Source: an uncultured Clostridia bacterium
Lineage (GTDB): Bacteria; Bacillota; Clostridia; TANB77; CAG-508
Length of the DNA: 58,766 nt
NCBI GenBank assembly: GCA_947589835.1
Contig: CANQCT010000003.1
Location: forward strand, 1-58,766
Direction: 5' to 3'
The notes beneath the pieces were generated by a model. The model searched no databases. It saw only the letters and a program-made list of their open reading frames with translations, and was not told where the DNA came from. The position numbers and the translations under genes are program-made. Positions 33,019 through 41,619 of this stretch are shown one piece after another. Each line of letters starts with the position of its first letter. Positions within the stretch are counted from its first letter, which is position 1.

Positions 33019-33191
33019 TTTAATGTAATTATAACTATTAACTAGTAAGTATTTCAGAAAATGTTCAAGGTGAGAAGTTGACTAGTGTAAAAAAATGTGC
33101 TAATATATAAACATAATTTTTTTCTTCTGCATTTTGCAGTTTATATATAAAGCAACTGGTAAAAAAATATTTTAGTAGGAGGTACACTATA

Positions 33192-33485
33192 ATGGAAAAC
33201 ACATTATCTAATGAAATCAAAAGGTACGAAGAGGCAGGAATGAAAGTACAATGTACGCAAGCAGATGGAAAACTGACGTATCAAACCAAAGTAGATCCAA
33301 ACACTTGCAATGGCTGTGAACATTTTCGGCTGTTACCTGATCCGGATCCGTTTGATTGGTTTGATGATGATGATCAAAAGGCAATATGCGAAAAATGTAA
33401 TGCAACAATCGCACAGGCCTTGAGTGTGTTCGAAGCAAATAGTGTGAGGATACCTAGTTGGTGTCCTGAAAAAAAAGCTAAGTAA
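33192..33485 (+). CDS. Small CxxC protein (putative zinc-binding)
   Basis: CNGC...CEKC...WCP; SD AGGAGG. Confidence 0.6.
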   Translation: MENTLSNEIKRYEEAGMKVQCTQADGKLTYQTKVDPNTCNGCEHFRLLPDPDPFDWFDDDDQKAICEKCNATIAQALSVFEANSVRIPSWCPEKKAK

Positions 33486-33488
33486 TAA

Positions 33489-33537
33489 AAAAGTTTCCTA
33501 TTCAAAACAACTTATATTTTGAATAGGAAACTTTTTA
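33489..33537 (+). terminator. Intrinsic terminator AAAAAGTTTCCTATTCAAAA..TTTTGAATAGGAAACTTTTT
   Basis: 20 bp perfect inverted repeat. Confidence 0.85.
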
Positions 33538-33620
33538 TTATCATATACAACAAGGTTTCTGGGCACCAACCACAATCTTTGATTGTGGTGGTGGGTAGGG
33601 TTCTTATAATATTATCAAAA

Positions 33621-34529
33621 TTAATCTTTCTTTTTGTCTTTTAAAACTTCTGCTGCAGCACCTAAACTGCTTAAAGCTTTAGTTGCTTCAAATGGAATAA
33701 ATACTTTATTAGCATTACCATTTGCAACTTCTTTTAAAGCTTCTAAAGATTTTAATTGAATTAATTTATCATCAGGGTTTGCTTTCATCATAGCATCATA
33801 TACTACGTGAATTTCTTGAGCCTTAGCTTCAGCAACTTTCTTAATAGCTTCAGCCTCACCAGTTGCTCTTCTAATTTTAGCTTCTTTATCAGCTTCAGCC
33901 TCTAAAATAGCAGCTTCTTTTTTACCTTCTGCAAGAGTAATAGCAGATTGTCTTTCACCTTCAGCTTGTAAAATTAAAGCTCTTTTATTTCTTTCTGCAT
34001 TCATTTGTTTTTCCATTGCATCACGAATATCTGCAGGAGGTGTAATATCTTTAACTTCAACTCTATCTACTTTACAACCCCATTGGTCTGTTGCTTCATC
34101 TAGAATTACTCTTAAATGATCATTAATGGCATCTCTTGAACTAAATGTAGAATCTAAGTCCATTTTACCAACAATATCACGAATAGTAGTAATTGCTAAA
34201 TATTCAATACCCTTCTTTAAATTTTGAATTTCATAAACTGCTTTAGCAGGATCTGTAATTCTGTAGAACACAACTGTATCAATAGTAATAGTAACATTAT
34301 CTTGAGTAATTACACCTTGTGGTGGAATATCCATAGTTTGTTGTTTTAAACTTACTACACTACGAACATGATCTACAAAAGGAATAATAATTGTAAGACC
34401 AGCATCTGCAACTTTATGAAATTTACCAAGTCTTTCTATAATGTATACTTCAGATTGTTTTACTATTTTAATTGTATTAAATGCAATAATTAAAATAATA
34501 ATTAATAGAACTAATAAAACCCATAACAT
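33621..34529 (-). CDS. SPFH/band-7 (stomatin-like, QmcA) protein
   Basis: VYIIERLGKFHKVADAGLTIIIPFVD..QTMDIPPQGVITQDNVTITIDTVVFYRI. Confidence 0.93.
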   Translation of the reverse strand: MLWVLLVLLIIILIIAFNTIKIVKQSEVYIIERLGKFHKVADAGLTIIIPFVDHVRSVVSLKQQTMDIPPQGVITQDNVTITIDTVVFYRITDPAKAVYEIQNLKKGIEYLAITTIRDIVGKMDLDSTFSSRDAINDHLRVILDEATDQWGCKVDRVEVKDITPPADIRDAMEKQMNAERNKRALILQAEGERQSAITLAEGKKEAAILEAEADKEAKIRRATGEAEAIKKVAEAKAQEIHVVYDAMMKANPDDKLIQLKSLEALKEVANGNANKVFIPFEATKALSSLGAAAEVLKDKKKD

Positions 34530-34695
34530 AATTTAGGTTCCTCCTTTTATTTTTTTTATAAAAAGCGTATTACAAATTTATAACTTATTTGAAGCTAAAA
34601 AGTTGTAAATTCGCATATTTATCTAAAATTGTAATAAAATATAATTAGAATTTATAAATTTAAATGTAAATCTAAATATTTAGCAAATACGTTTT

Positions 34696-35154
34696 TTAAA
34701 CTTTTGCAGTTGATTTGCTAGAATTATTAGATTTTTCTGCAACAACAGCTTTAACACCATCTATTGCTAAAACTAAAACTTCAGAATCTTTAGGAATAAC
34801 TTTTCCTTCTTCACATTTAGCAGACCAAACTTGACCATCTACTTTTATTTGACCTGTGCCATCAGTAGGATTAATATCTTTTAGTACAACTGCCTTTTTT
34901 CCTACAATAGCAAATGCGTTAGTAACTACTGTTTTATCCTTTTTGGTAAGTTTTTTAACAAAAGGTCTTGTGCAAAAAATAAATAGAGTAGAAGTTACAA
35001 CAAAAACTGAAGTTTGAATAATTATATTGTCTGTAAAAAAACTTGTAACCATTGCACATAAACTTCCAAGACCTAGCCAGAAAATTAGAAAGCCTACTGT
35101 TATAATTTCAGCTATCATAAAAACACCAGCTAATATTAACCAAATATACCACAT
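34696..35154 (-). CDS. NfeD-family membrane protein
   Basis: TM region plus C-terminal OB fold (GKKAVVLKDINPTDGTGQIKVDGQVWSAKCEEG); operon with SPFH. Confidence 0.92.
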   Translation of the reverse strand: MWYIWLILAGVFMIAEIITVGFLIFWLGLGSLCAMVTSFFTDNIIIQTSVFVVTSTLFIFCTRPFVKKLTKKDKTVVTNAFAIVGKKAVVLKDINPTDGTGQIKVDGQVWSAKCEEGKVIPKDSEVLVLAIDGVKAVVAEKSNNSSKSTAKV

Positions 35155-35441
35155 AAGAATTTACCTCCTGATATATTTTTATATGCATTTATTAAAAAAA
35201 TTTTATATACGTTAAAAAATTTAAGATTATTTCAACACAATTCTATTATACTATATTCTTAAGAAAAATGGAATATGTTTTTAAGAAAAATGTCATATTT
35301 TGGTGCCTGAAAGTTTAAAAAAATAAAAGTAATTTAATAAGTTGAAATAAGATATGATGTATGATATACTGAAAAAGTAAACAGATTTAATAAAAAATAT
35401 AAGTAACTATATAAAAATTAGAATGATAGGAGTTAGATAAA

Positions 35442-35759
35442 ATGGATTCTAAAATAACAAAAGTATACAGTATAGAAGAAATAAAAAATATATTGAGAAA
35501 ACTGTTAAAAGATACGCCAGTAAAATCTGTAATTTTATTTGGATCATACGCTAAAAATAAAGCAGATAAAAACAGTGATATAGACTTAATAATAGACACA
35601 AAACAAACATTAATGGGATTTAAGTTATATAGCTTAATTACAAAAATAGAAGAAACATTTAATAAAGAAATTGATGCCTTTGAAAAATCAGAGATAATTG
35701 AAAATTCTAAAATAGATGAAGAAATAAAAAAAACAGGAGTTATTGTATATGAAAAATAA
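35442..35759 (+). CDS. MNT-type nucleotidyltransferase antitoxin
   Basis: ILFGSYAKNKADKNSDIDLIID (GSxxx..DxD motif). Confidence 0.9.
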   Translation: MDSKITKVYSIEEIKNILRKLLKDTPVKSVILFGSYAKNKADKNSDIDLIIDTKQTLMGFKLYSLITKIEETFNKEIDAFEKSEIIENSKIDEEIKKTGVIVYEK

Positions 35760-36105
35760 GGAATATATATCATTAGTAAAAATGATTGAATATATAGACA
35801 AATCAAAAAAATATACGGAAGGATATACTTTTGAACAATTTTGCAAAGATGATAAAACTATTGATGCAACAATATTTGCGATAAGTCAAATAGGAGAACT
35901 AGTAAAAAATATATCTGAAGAAACAATGAATAAATATCCTAACATTGAATGGAATATGATAAAAGGACTTAGAAATAGAATAGTACATGATTATGAGGGA
36001 ATTAACTTAAAGAGTATATGGTATATTTTGGAAAAAGATATTATTAATTTAAAAAGTGATATTCAAGATATTTTAAACGGGACCTCTCAAAACTGCGAAA
36101 AATAG
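35749..36105 (+). CDS. HEPN-domain (HepT-like) toxin; C-terminus encoded by repeat A fragment
   Basis: RNRIVHDYE (Rx4-6H) motif; overlaps MNT gene; last residues NGTSQNCEK* come from AACGGGACCTCTCAAAACTGCGAAAAATAG. Confidence 0.9.
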   Translation: MKNKEYISLVKMIEYIDKSKKYTEGYTFEQFCKDDKTIDATIFAISQIGELVKNISEETMNKYPNIEWNMIKGLRNRIVHDYEGINLKSIWYILEKDIINLKSDIQDILNGTSQNCEK

Positions 36106-36117
36106 TACTATTTAAGC
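36076..36117 (+). repeat. Repeat family A, truncated right half
   Basis: AACGGGACCTCTCAAAACTGCGAAAAATAGTACTATTTAAGC. Confidence 0.85.
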
Positions 36118-36224
36118 TTTAATGTAATACTAACAAAAGCTTTGAAAAAATTAATTTAAAGTATTGATTTTAAAATAAAAAGGTGTTAGAATAATTAACA
36201 TTAGTAAACAAATAACCAATAAAA

Positions 36225-36545
36225 AAGCAAAGTAGGTAAAAAGTAGTATAAGAAAGAGAGATAAACAGTAGCTGAAAGTTTATTATTATCAATTTTACTG
36301 AAATTTCACTTTTTTTGGTCTTTTCTTGAAAAAGTATTTATATTTTACTAGAGAAAAGCGTTAGTTACGTTATAACTACAATAAGGTTAATTTTTATTTA
36401 AAATTACTTCAATATTAATTATAAAAGCATTAAATAAACTTTTATATAATATAAAAATTAAGTAAATTTTAAATTAATTAATAAATTTAGGTGGTACCAC
36501 GAAACCATTTCGTCCTATTATATGGATGGAATGGTTTTTTTGATA
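36225..36545 (+). promoter_or_regulatory. T-box leader upstream of pheS
   Basis: AGGTGGTACCACG T-box motif at ~36490 and terminator AAACCATTTCGTCC..GGAATGGTTTTTTT. Confidence 0.85.
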
Positions 36546-36568
36546 TTAAAGAAAGGGGAAAAAATACT

Positions 36569-37588
36569 ATGAAAGAACAAATTGCACAAATTAAAGAAAA
36601 AGCACTTAGTGAAATACAAAATGCCAAAGATGCAAAAGCGTTAGATGATGTAAGAATTAAGTACTTAGGAAAAAAAGGTGAGCTTACTTTAATTTTAAGA
36701 GGAATGGGCGGACTTTCACCAGAAGAAAGGCCAATAATAGGTAGTTTAGTAAATGAAGTAAGAGATGAACTAGAAGCTAAAATTGAGAATGGAGAAAAAC
36801 ATTTTGCAAACTTAGAAATTGAAAAAAAGCTAGCAACAGAAAACATAGATGTTACTATGCCAAGCAAAAAAAGCAGTTTAGGAAGTGTACATCCAATAAC
36901 ACAAATTATTAATGATGTAAAAGAAATATTTATTGGAATGGGTTATGAAATCGCAGATGGACCAGAAGTAGAACTTGCAGAATATAATTTTGATAAATTA
37001 AATACACCACCAGACCACCCTGCAAGAGATATACAAGATACTTTTTACATTACAGATGATATAATACTTCGTTCTCAAACATCATCAGTTCAAGCAAGAG
37101 TAATGGAAACTACAAAACCACCAATTAAAATTATTTGCCCAGGAGCAGTGTATCGTTCAGATAGTGTAGATGCAACACACTCTCCAGTATTCCATCAAAT
37201 TGAAGGGCTAGTAATAGATAAAAACATATCAATGGCAGATTTAAAAGGAACACTTGCAATGTTTGCTAAAAAATGCTTAGGAGAAAAAACATTAGTTAGA
37301 TTTAGACCACATCATTTTCCATTTACAGAGCCAAGTGCAGAAGCAGATGTATCTTGCTTTGTATGTGGCGGAAAGGGCTGCAGAGTATGTAAAGGAGAAG
37401 GCTGGATAGAGCTTTTAGGTTGTGGAATGGTTCATCCAAACGTACTTCGTAATTGCGGAATTGACCCAGAAGAATATTCTGGTTTTGCATTTGGATTTGG
37501 CGTTGAAAGAATTGCAATGGCAAAATTCGGAATTGACGATATGCGTTTATTATATGAAAACGATGTGAGATTTTTGAAACAATTTTAG
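36569..37588 (+). CDS. pheS: Phenylalanyl-tRNA synthetase alpha subunit
   Basis: [51 protein letters not shown]. Confidence 0.97.
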   Translation: MKEQIAQIKEKALSEIQNAKDAKALDDVRIKYLGKKGELTLILRGMGGLSPEERPIIGSLVNEVRDELEAKIENGEKHFANLEIEKKLATENIDVTMPSKKSSLGSVHPITQIINDVKEIFIGMGYEIADGPEVELAEYNFDKLNTPPDHPARDIQDTFYITDDIILRSQTSSVQARVMETTKPPIKIICPGAVYRSDSVDATHSPVFHQIEGLVIDKNISMADLKGTLAMFAKKCLGEKTLVRFRPHHFPFTEPSAEADVSCFVCGGKGCRVCKGEGWIELLGCGMVHPNVLRNCGIDPEEYSGFAFGFGVERIAMAKFGIDDMRLLYENDVRFLKQF

Positions 37589-37728
37589 TTGGGGACAGTC
37601 CCTTTTTCCCCTTTTGGGATAAAAAGGGACAGGTCACAATTAGATGAGATAAATTTTATTGTTGTAAAAATGGGTGATGTGTCCCCAACTGCTTGAAAAT
37701 AGCTAATAGGGATCTGTCCCCAACAAGG
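37589..37728. repeat. REP-like GGGGACAG elements between pheS and pheT
   Basis: TTGGGGACAGTCCC, AGGGACAGGTC, GTGTCCCC and CTGTCCCC units. Confidence 0.75.
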
Positions 37729-37739
37729 GAGGAAATTAA

Positions 37740-40151
37740 ATGAAAGCAAGTATAGAATGGTTAAGAGAGTATGCAGACATAAATGTAAGCCCAAAAGAAT
37801 TGGGCGATATACTAACAATGACTGGATCTAAAGTAGAAACAATAGAAGAACAGGGCAAAGATATTCAAAATGTAGTTGTTGGAAAAATATTAGAAATTAA
37901 ACCACATATAGATTCAGACCACTTAGTAGTAACAAAAGTAGATGTAGGAAATGGAGAAATTTTGCAAATTGTAACAGGTGCTCAAAATATTAAAGAAGGC
38001 GACGTTGTTCCGATTGCAAAAGATGGCTCAAAATTACCAGGTGGAGTAGAAATTAAAACTGGTAAACTAAGAGGTGTAGATTCTTGTGGAATGATGTGTT
38101 CTGTAGGAGAATTAGGGTTAGATATTCATAATTATCCAGACCAAATTGAAAATGGTATTATGATTTTAAAACCTGAGCTAGAAAAAGAGCTAGGAAAGGA
38201 TATTAAAGAAGTATTAGGAATAAATCAAACAGTTATAGATTTTGAAATTACACCAAATAGACCAGATTGTTTTGCTGTAGAAGGATTAGGCAGAGAAACT
38301 GCGGTTTCTTTAAATGTACCTTTTAAAAATCCTCACAAAAACATAGATGCAATGAGCATAAAAGATGTAGATAATATAGATGGTTTAACAGTAGAAATTA
38401 CAGCGCCAGATTTATGCTACCGCTATATTGCAAGAGTTGTAAAAAATGTTAAAATTGCACCATCTCCAGAATGGATGGTAAAAAGATTAAATTGCTGTGG
38501 AGTAAGATCTATAAATAACATTGTAGATATTACTAACTATGTTATGCTTGAAATGGGTCAACCAATGCATGCATTTGATATAAATTCAATTGAAGGAAAG
38601 CATATTACAGTAAGAAGAGCTAAAAAAGATGAAAAAATTATTACCCTAGATGATCAAGAAAGAAACTTAAATGAAAATATGCTAGTAATAGCTGATAGCA
38701 AAAAGCCAGTAGCCATAGCAGGTGTTATGGGTGGTCAAAACTCTGAAATTGAGCCTACAACACAAACAGTAGTATTTGAATCTGCTGTATTTTATGGTGG
38801 CAGTGTTAGAAAAACTGCAAAAGCAGTAGGATTAAGAACAGAAGCTTCTAGCCGTTATGAAAAAGGGTTATCTCCAGAAAACGCATTAAGAGCAATTAAC
38901 AGAGCAGTAGAATTGGTAGAGCTAATTGGTGCTGGTGAAGCGGTAGATGGAAAAATTGATGTTTACCCAACTAAACAAAAAATAGCAAGAATTCCATTAA
39001 ATGTAGATAGAATTAATTTATTATTAGGAACAAATCTATCTAAAGAAGAAATGATTAAAACTTTAGAAAAATTAGAAATTAAGGTAGAAAACAGTGAAGT
39101 TATACCACCATATTTTAGACCAGATATACAGCAATTAGCAGATGTGGCAGAAGAAGTTTTAAGATTTTATGGATATGATAAATTAGGAACTACTTTAATT
39201 AATGCAGAAACAACTTTAGGTGGAAAAAATAAAGAGCAAAAAATAGCAGATAATGTATCAGAATTTTTAGTAAATAGCGGATTATCTGAAATTTGTACTT
39301 ATGGTTTCCTAAGTGAAAAAGACCTAGCAAAATGCAATATAGAAGGAAATAACGAATATCTTACAGAAGCTGTTAGAATTCAAAACCCATTAAGCGAAGA
39401 TTATACTGTAATGAAAACTACTTCTGTTCCAACTATGATGCAAACTTTAGCAACTAACAACAATTATAAAAACAAAGATGTAAAATTATTCGATTTATCT
39501 AGAGTGTACAGAAACAAAAAAGGTGCAATCGAAAGTGGAAATTTACCAGAAGAAAGCAATATTTTAACTATTGGTATATATAGTGAAAAAGAAGATTTTT
39601 ATACATTAAAAGGATTAGTAGAAAATGTACTAGAAGTAGCGGGACTTCAAAGATATGATGTTAGAAAAGAAAAAGAAAATAAAATGTATCATCCAGGAAG
39701 ATGTGCAAACTTTAATGTAGGAGCTGATGTAGTTGCTACAATAGGAGAGGCAAACCCATTACTTACAAGAAATTATGATATAACTCAAAGAGTACTTCTT
39801 GCAGAAATAAATATAGATAAATTAACAAAATATGCTAGAAAAAATCAAAAATATGCACCAATTACTAGATTTCCAGCAGTGGAAAGAGATATTAGTATGG
39901 TGGTAAATGAAGAGGTAGAAGTAGGAGAGATTGAAAAAATTATTGAAAAGAAGGCTAAAAAATTATTAGAAGAAGCAAAATTATTTGATGTTTATAGAAA
40001 TGAAAAATTAGGGGAAAACAAAAAAAGTGTTGCATATAGCCTAAAATTTAGAGTTCCAGATAGAACTTTAACAGATGATGAAATTAATAGTGCTATGAAG
40101 GAAATTATTGCTGAATTAGAAAAATCTTTAGGAGCAGAACTAAGAAAATAA
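37740..40151 (+). CDS. pheT: Phenylalanyl-tRNA synthetase beta subunit
   Basis: 803 aa; B1-B5 and FDX-ACB domains. Confidence 0.97.
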   Translation: MKASIEWLREYADINVSPKELGDILTMTGSKVETIEEQGKDIQNVVVGKILEIKPHIDSDHLVVTKVDVGNGEILQIVTGAQNIKEGDVVPIAKDGSKLPGGVEIKTGKLRGVDSCGMMCSVGELGLDIHNYPDQIENGIMILKPELEKELGKDIKEVLGINQTVIDFEITPNRPDCFAVEGLGRETAVSLNVPFKNPHKNIDAMSIKDVDNIDGLTVEITAPDLCYRYIARVVKNVKIAPSPEWMVKRLNCCGVRSINNIVDITNYVMLEMGQPMHAFDINSIEGKHITVRRAKKDEKIITLDDQERNLNENMLVIADSKKPVAIAGVMGGQNSEIEPTTQTVVFESAVFYGGSVRKTAKAVGLRTEASSRYEKGLSPENALRAINRAVELVELIGAGEAVDGKIDVYPTKQKIARIPLNVDRINLLLGTNLSKEEMIKTLEKLEIKVENSEVIPPYFRPDIQQLADVAEEVLRFYGYDKLGTTLINAETTLGGKNKEQKIADNVSEFLVNSGLSEICTYGFLSEKDLAKCNIEGNNEYLTEAVRIQNPLSEDYTVMKTTSVPTMMQTLATNNNYKNKDVKLFDLSRVYRNKKGAIESGNLPEESNILTIGIYSEKEDFYTLKGLVENVLEVAGLQRYDVRKEKENKMYHPGRCANFNVGADVVATIGEANPLLTRNYDITQRVLLAEINIDKLTKYARKNQKYAPITRFPAVERDISMVVNEEVEVGEIEKIIEKKAKKLLEEAKLFDVYRNEKLGENKKSVAYSLKFRVPDRTLTDDEINSAMKEIIAELEKSLGAELRK

Positions 40152-40243
40152 GCTAAAAAAGGGATACAAATTATTTATATATAATTTATATCCTTTTTTA
40201 TTGTATAAAGAAATGAAAAGTATAATTGCTATTAGCAAATGAT

Positions 40244-40388
40244 AAAAGGAAAATATAATGAATTCGATAGCGCCGCGCTAGCCGCTAAGCGAGAGCTCCC
40301 AAAGGGAGCGGAGCGCGAGTGGAGCAGCCTACCAATCATTGGATTGGCTGCGACAAGCAAGGCGCAAGAATCATTATATTTTCCTTTT
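40244..40388. repeat. GC-rich structured repeat B, copy 2, in a copy-specific stem
   Basis: Inverted relative to copy 1; arms AAAAGGAAAATATAATGA / TCATTATATTTTCCTTTT perfect. Confidence 0.85.
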
Positions 40389-40458
40389 TATTTATAAATA
40401 ATTAACCTTAGCCTAAAATCCTTTTTATTTATAAAACAATTAACCTTAGCCTAAAAAT
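40383..40458. repeat. Tandem duplication (~37-39 bp) at the arginase 3' end
   Basis: CCTTTTTATTTATAAA(TA/AC)AATTAACCTTAGCCTAAAAT repeated twice. Confidence 0.8.
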
Positions 40459-41489
40459 TGCACCCACTTATTTAGTATATTTTTAGCAATATTTTCAGTC
40501 TGCTTGTTCTTATCAAACACAGGATTAAACTCTACTAAATCAGCAGATTTAATAACATTTGCATACTTTAAAATCTCATCTACTAAGCCATAAGTTTGGC
40601 TTAAATCAATTCCATTTTGCGCTGGCACAGAAACACCTGGAGCAACTTGTGGATCAATTAAGTCTAAATCAAAACTAATATGAACACCATTAGTGCCAGA
40701 AGATGCAATTTCAAAAGCCTTTTTACAAACAGTTTCCACTCCTAAATTTTGAATATCTTTTGTAGAAAACACAGTAACACCTGCATCTATAATATTACCC
40801 CATTCCCATGGATCAATATCTCTACCGCCAACAATAACAGCATTTTTAGGATTATAAAATACACCATTATGAAAAGGCGATAAAATATCCTTTTCATAAT
40901 GAGTAGCAACTGCTAAAGGAAGCCCATGTAAATTCCCTGTAACAGAAGTAGAATATGTATTAAAATCTCCATGAGAATCAAACCAAATAATTCCTAAATT
41001 TTTATGCTTTTTAATAGAAGCTAAGCTAGAAGCAATTGCAATAATATGGTCTCCGCCAACAGTTATAGGAAACTCATTTTGCTCTAAAACATTAGAAACT
41101 ACTTTGTAAAGCTCTTCATTAAATACATTAATTGAATTCATATTTCTCTTTTCACATTTATCATCTAATGCCTTTACAGCTAACACTAAATTTTGCATTT
41201 TTTGGTTATATAATTTAATTTCATTTTCATTCATTTTATTTTCAAAATGTAATTTGTGCATTTTAAGCAAAAGATTATCAAATTCTTTTACAAAATCGTA
41301 AATAGTTTCCTTATTTGTACTAAAATTATTAAAATCAACAGTTTCTTTTTCGCTTTTTTGCATAACTGTATATTTATTAGAAATATTACTACTATTTAAA
41401 TGCTCTGTTAAAATTTGTGCGCCAAGAGATGCACCATTTACATTAACACCTAAATCTGTACAAGCATTTATTATTGATATTTTTTTCAT
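40446..41489 (-). CDS. Arginase/ureohydrolase family protein
   Basis: GGDHIIAI, WFDSHGDFNT, SFDLDLIDPQVAPGVSVP. Confidence 0.93.
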   Translation of the reverse strand: MKKISIINACTDLGVNVNGASLGAQILTEHLNSSNISNKYTVMQKSEKETVDFNNFSTNKETIYDFVKEFDNLLLKMHKLHFENKMNENEIKLYNQKMQNLVLAVKALDDKCEKRNMNSINVFNEELYKVVSNVLEQNEFPITVGGDHIIAIASSLASIKKHKNLGIIWFDSHGDFNTYSTSVTGNLHGLPLAVATHYEKDILSPFHNGVFYNPKNAVIVGGRDIDPWEWGNIIDAGVTVFSTKDIQNLGVETVCKKAFEIASSGTNGVHISFDLDLIDPQVAPGVSVPAQNGIDLSQTYGLVDEILKYANVIKSADLVEFNPVFDKNKQTENIAKNILNKWVQFLG

Positions 41490-41619
41490 ATATAATCTTA
41501 TTCCTTCCTTTTGCTATACTATTTTTGTAAAAGGCAAAATTTTTTATACAAATTTAAGCCTTCCTAACATTTTATATAAATTACGACACTAATTTATTTC
41601 TAAACTTAATATAATAAAT

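Noticed and set aside
4655-33485. CGG fully unassigned in this genome
   Set aside because: At least five CGG codons appear in frame in plausible small genes, including a conserved R/K position of the SpoIIID-like units.
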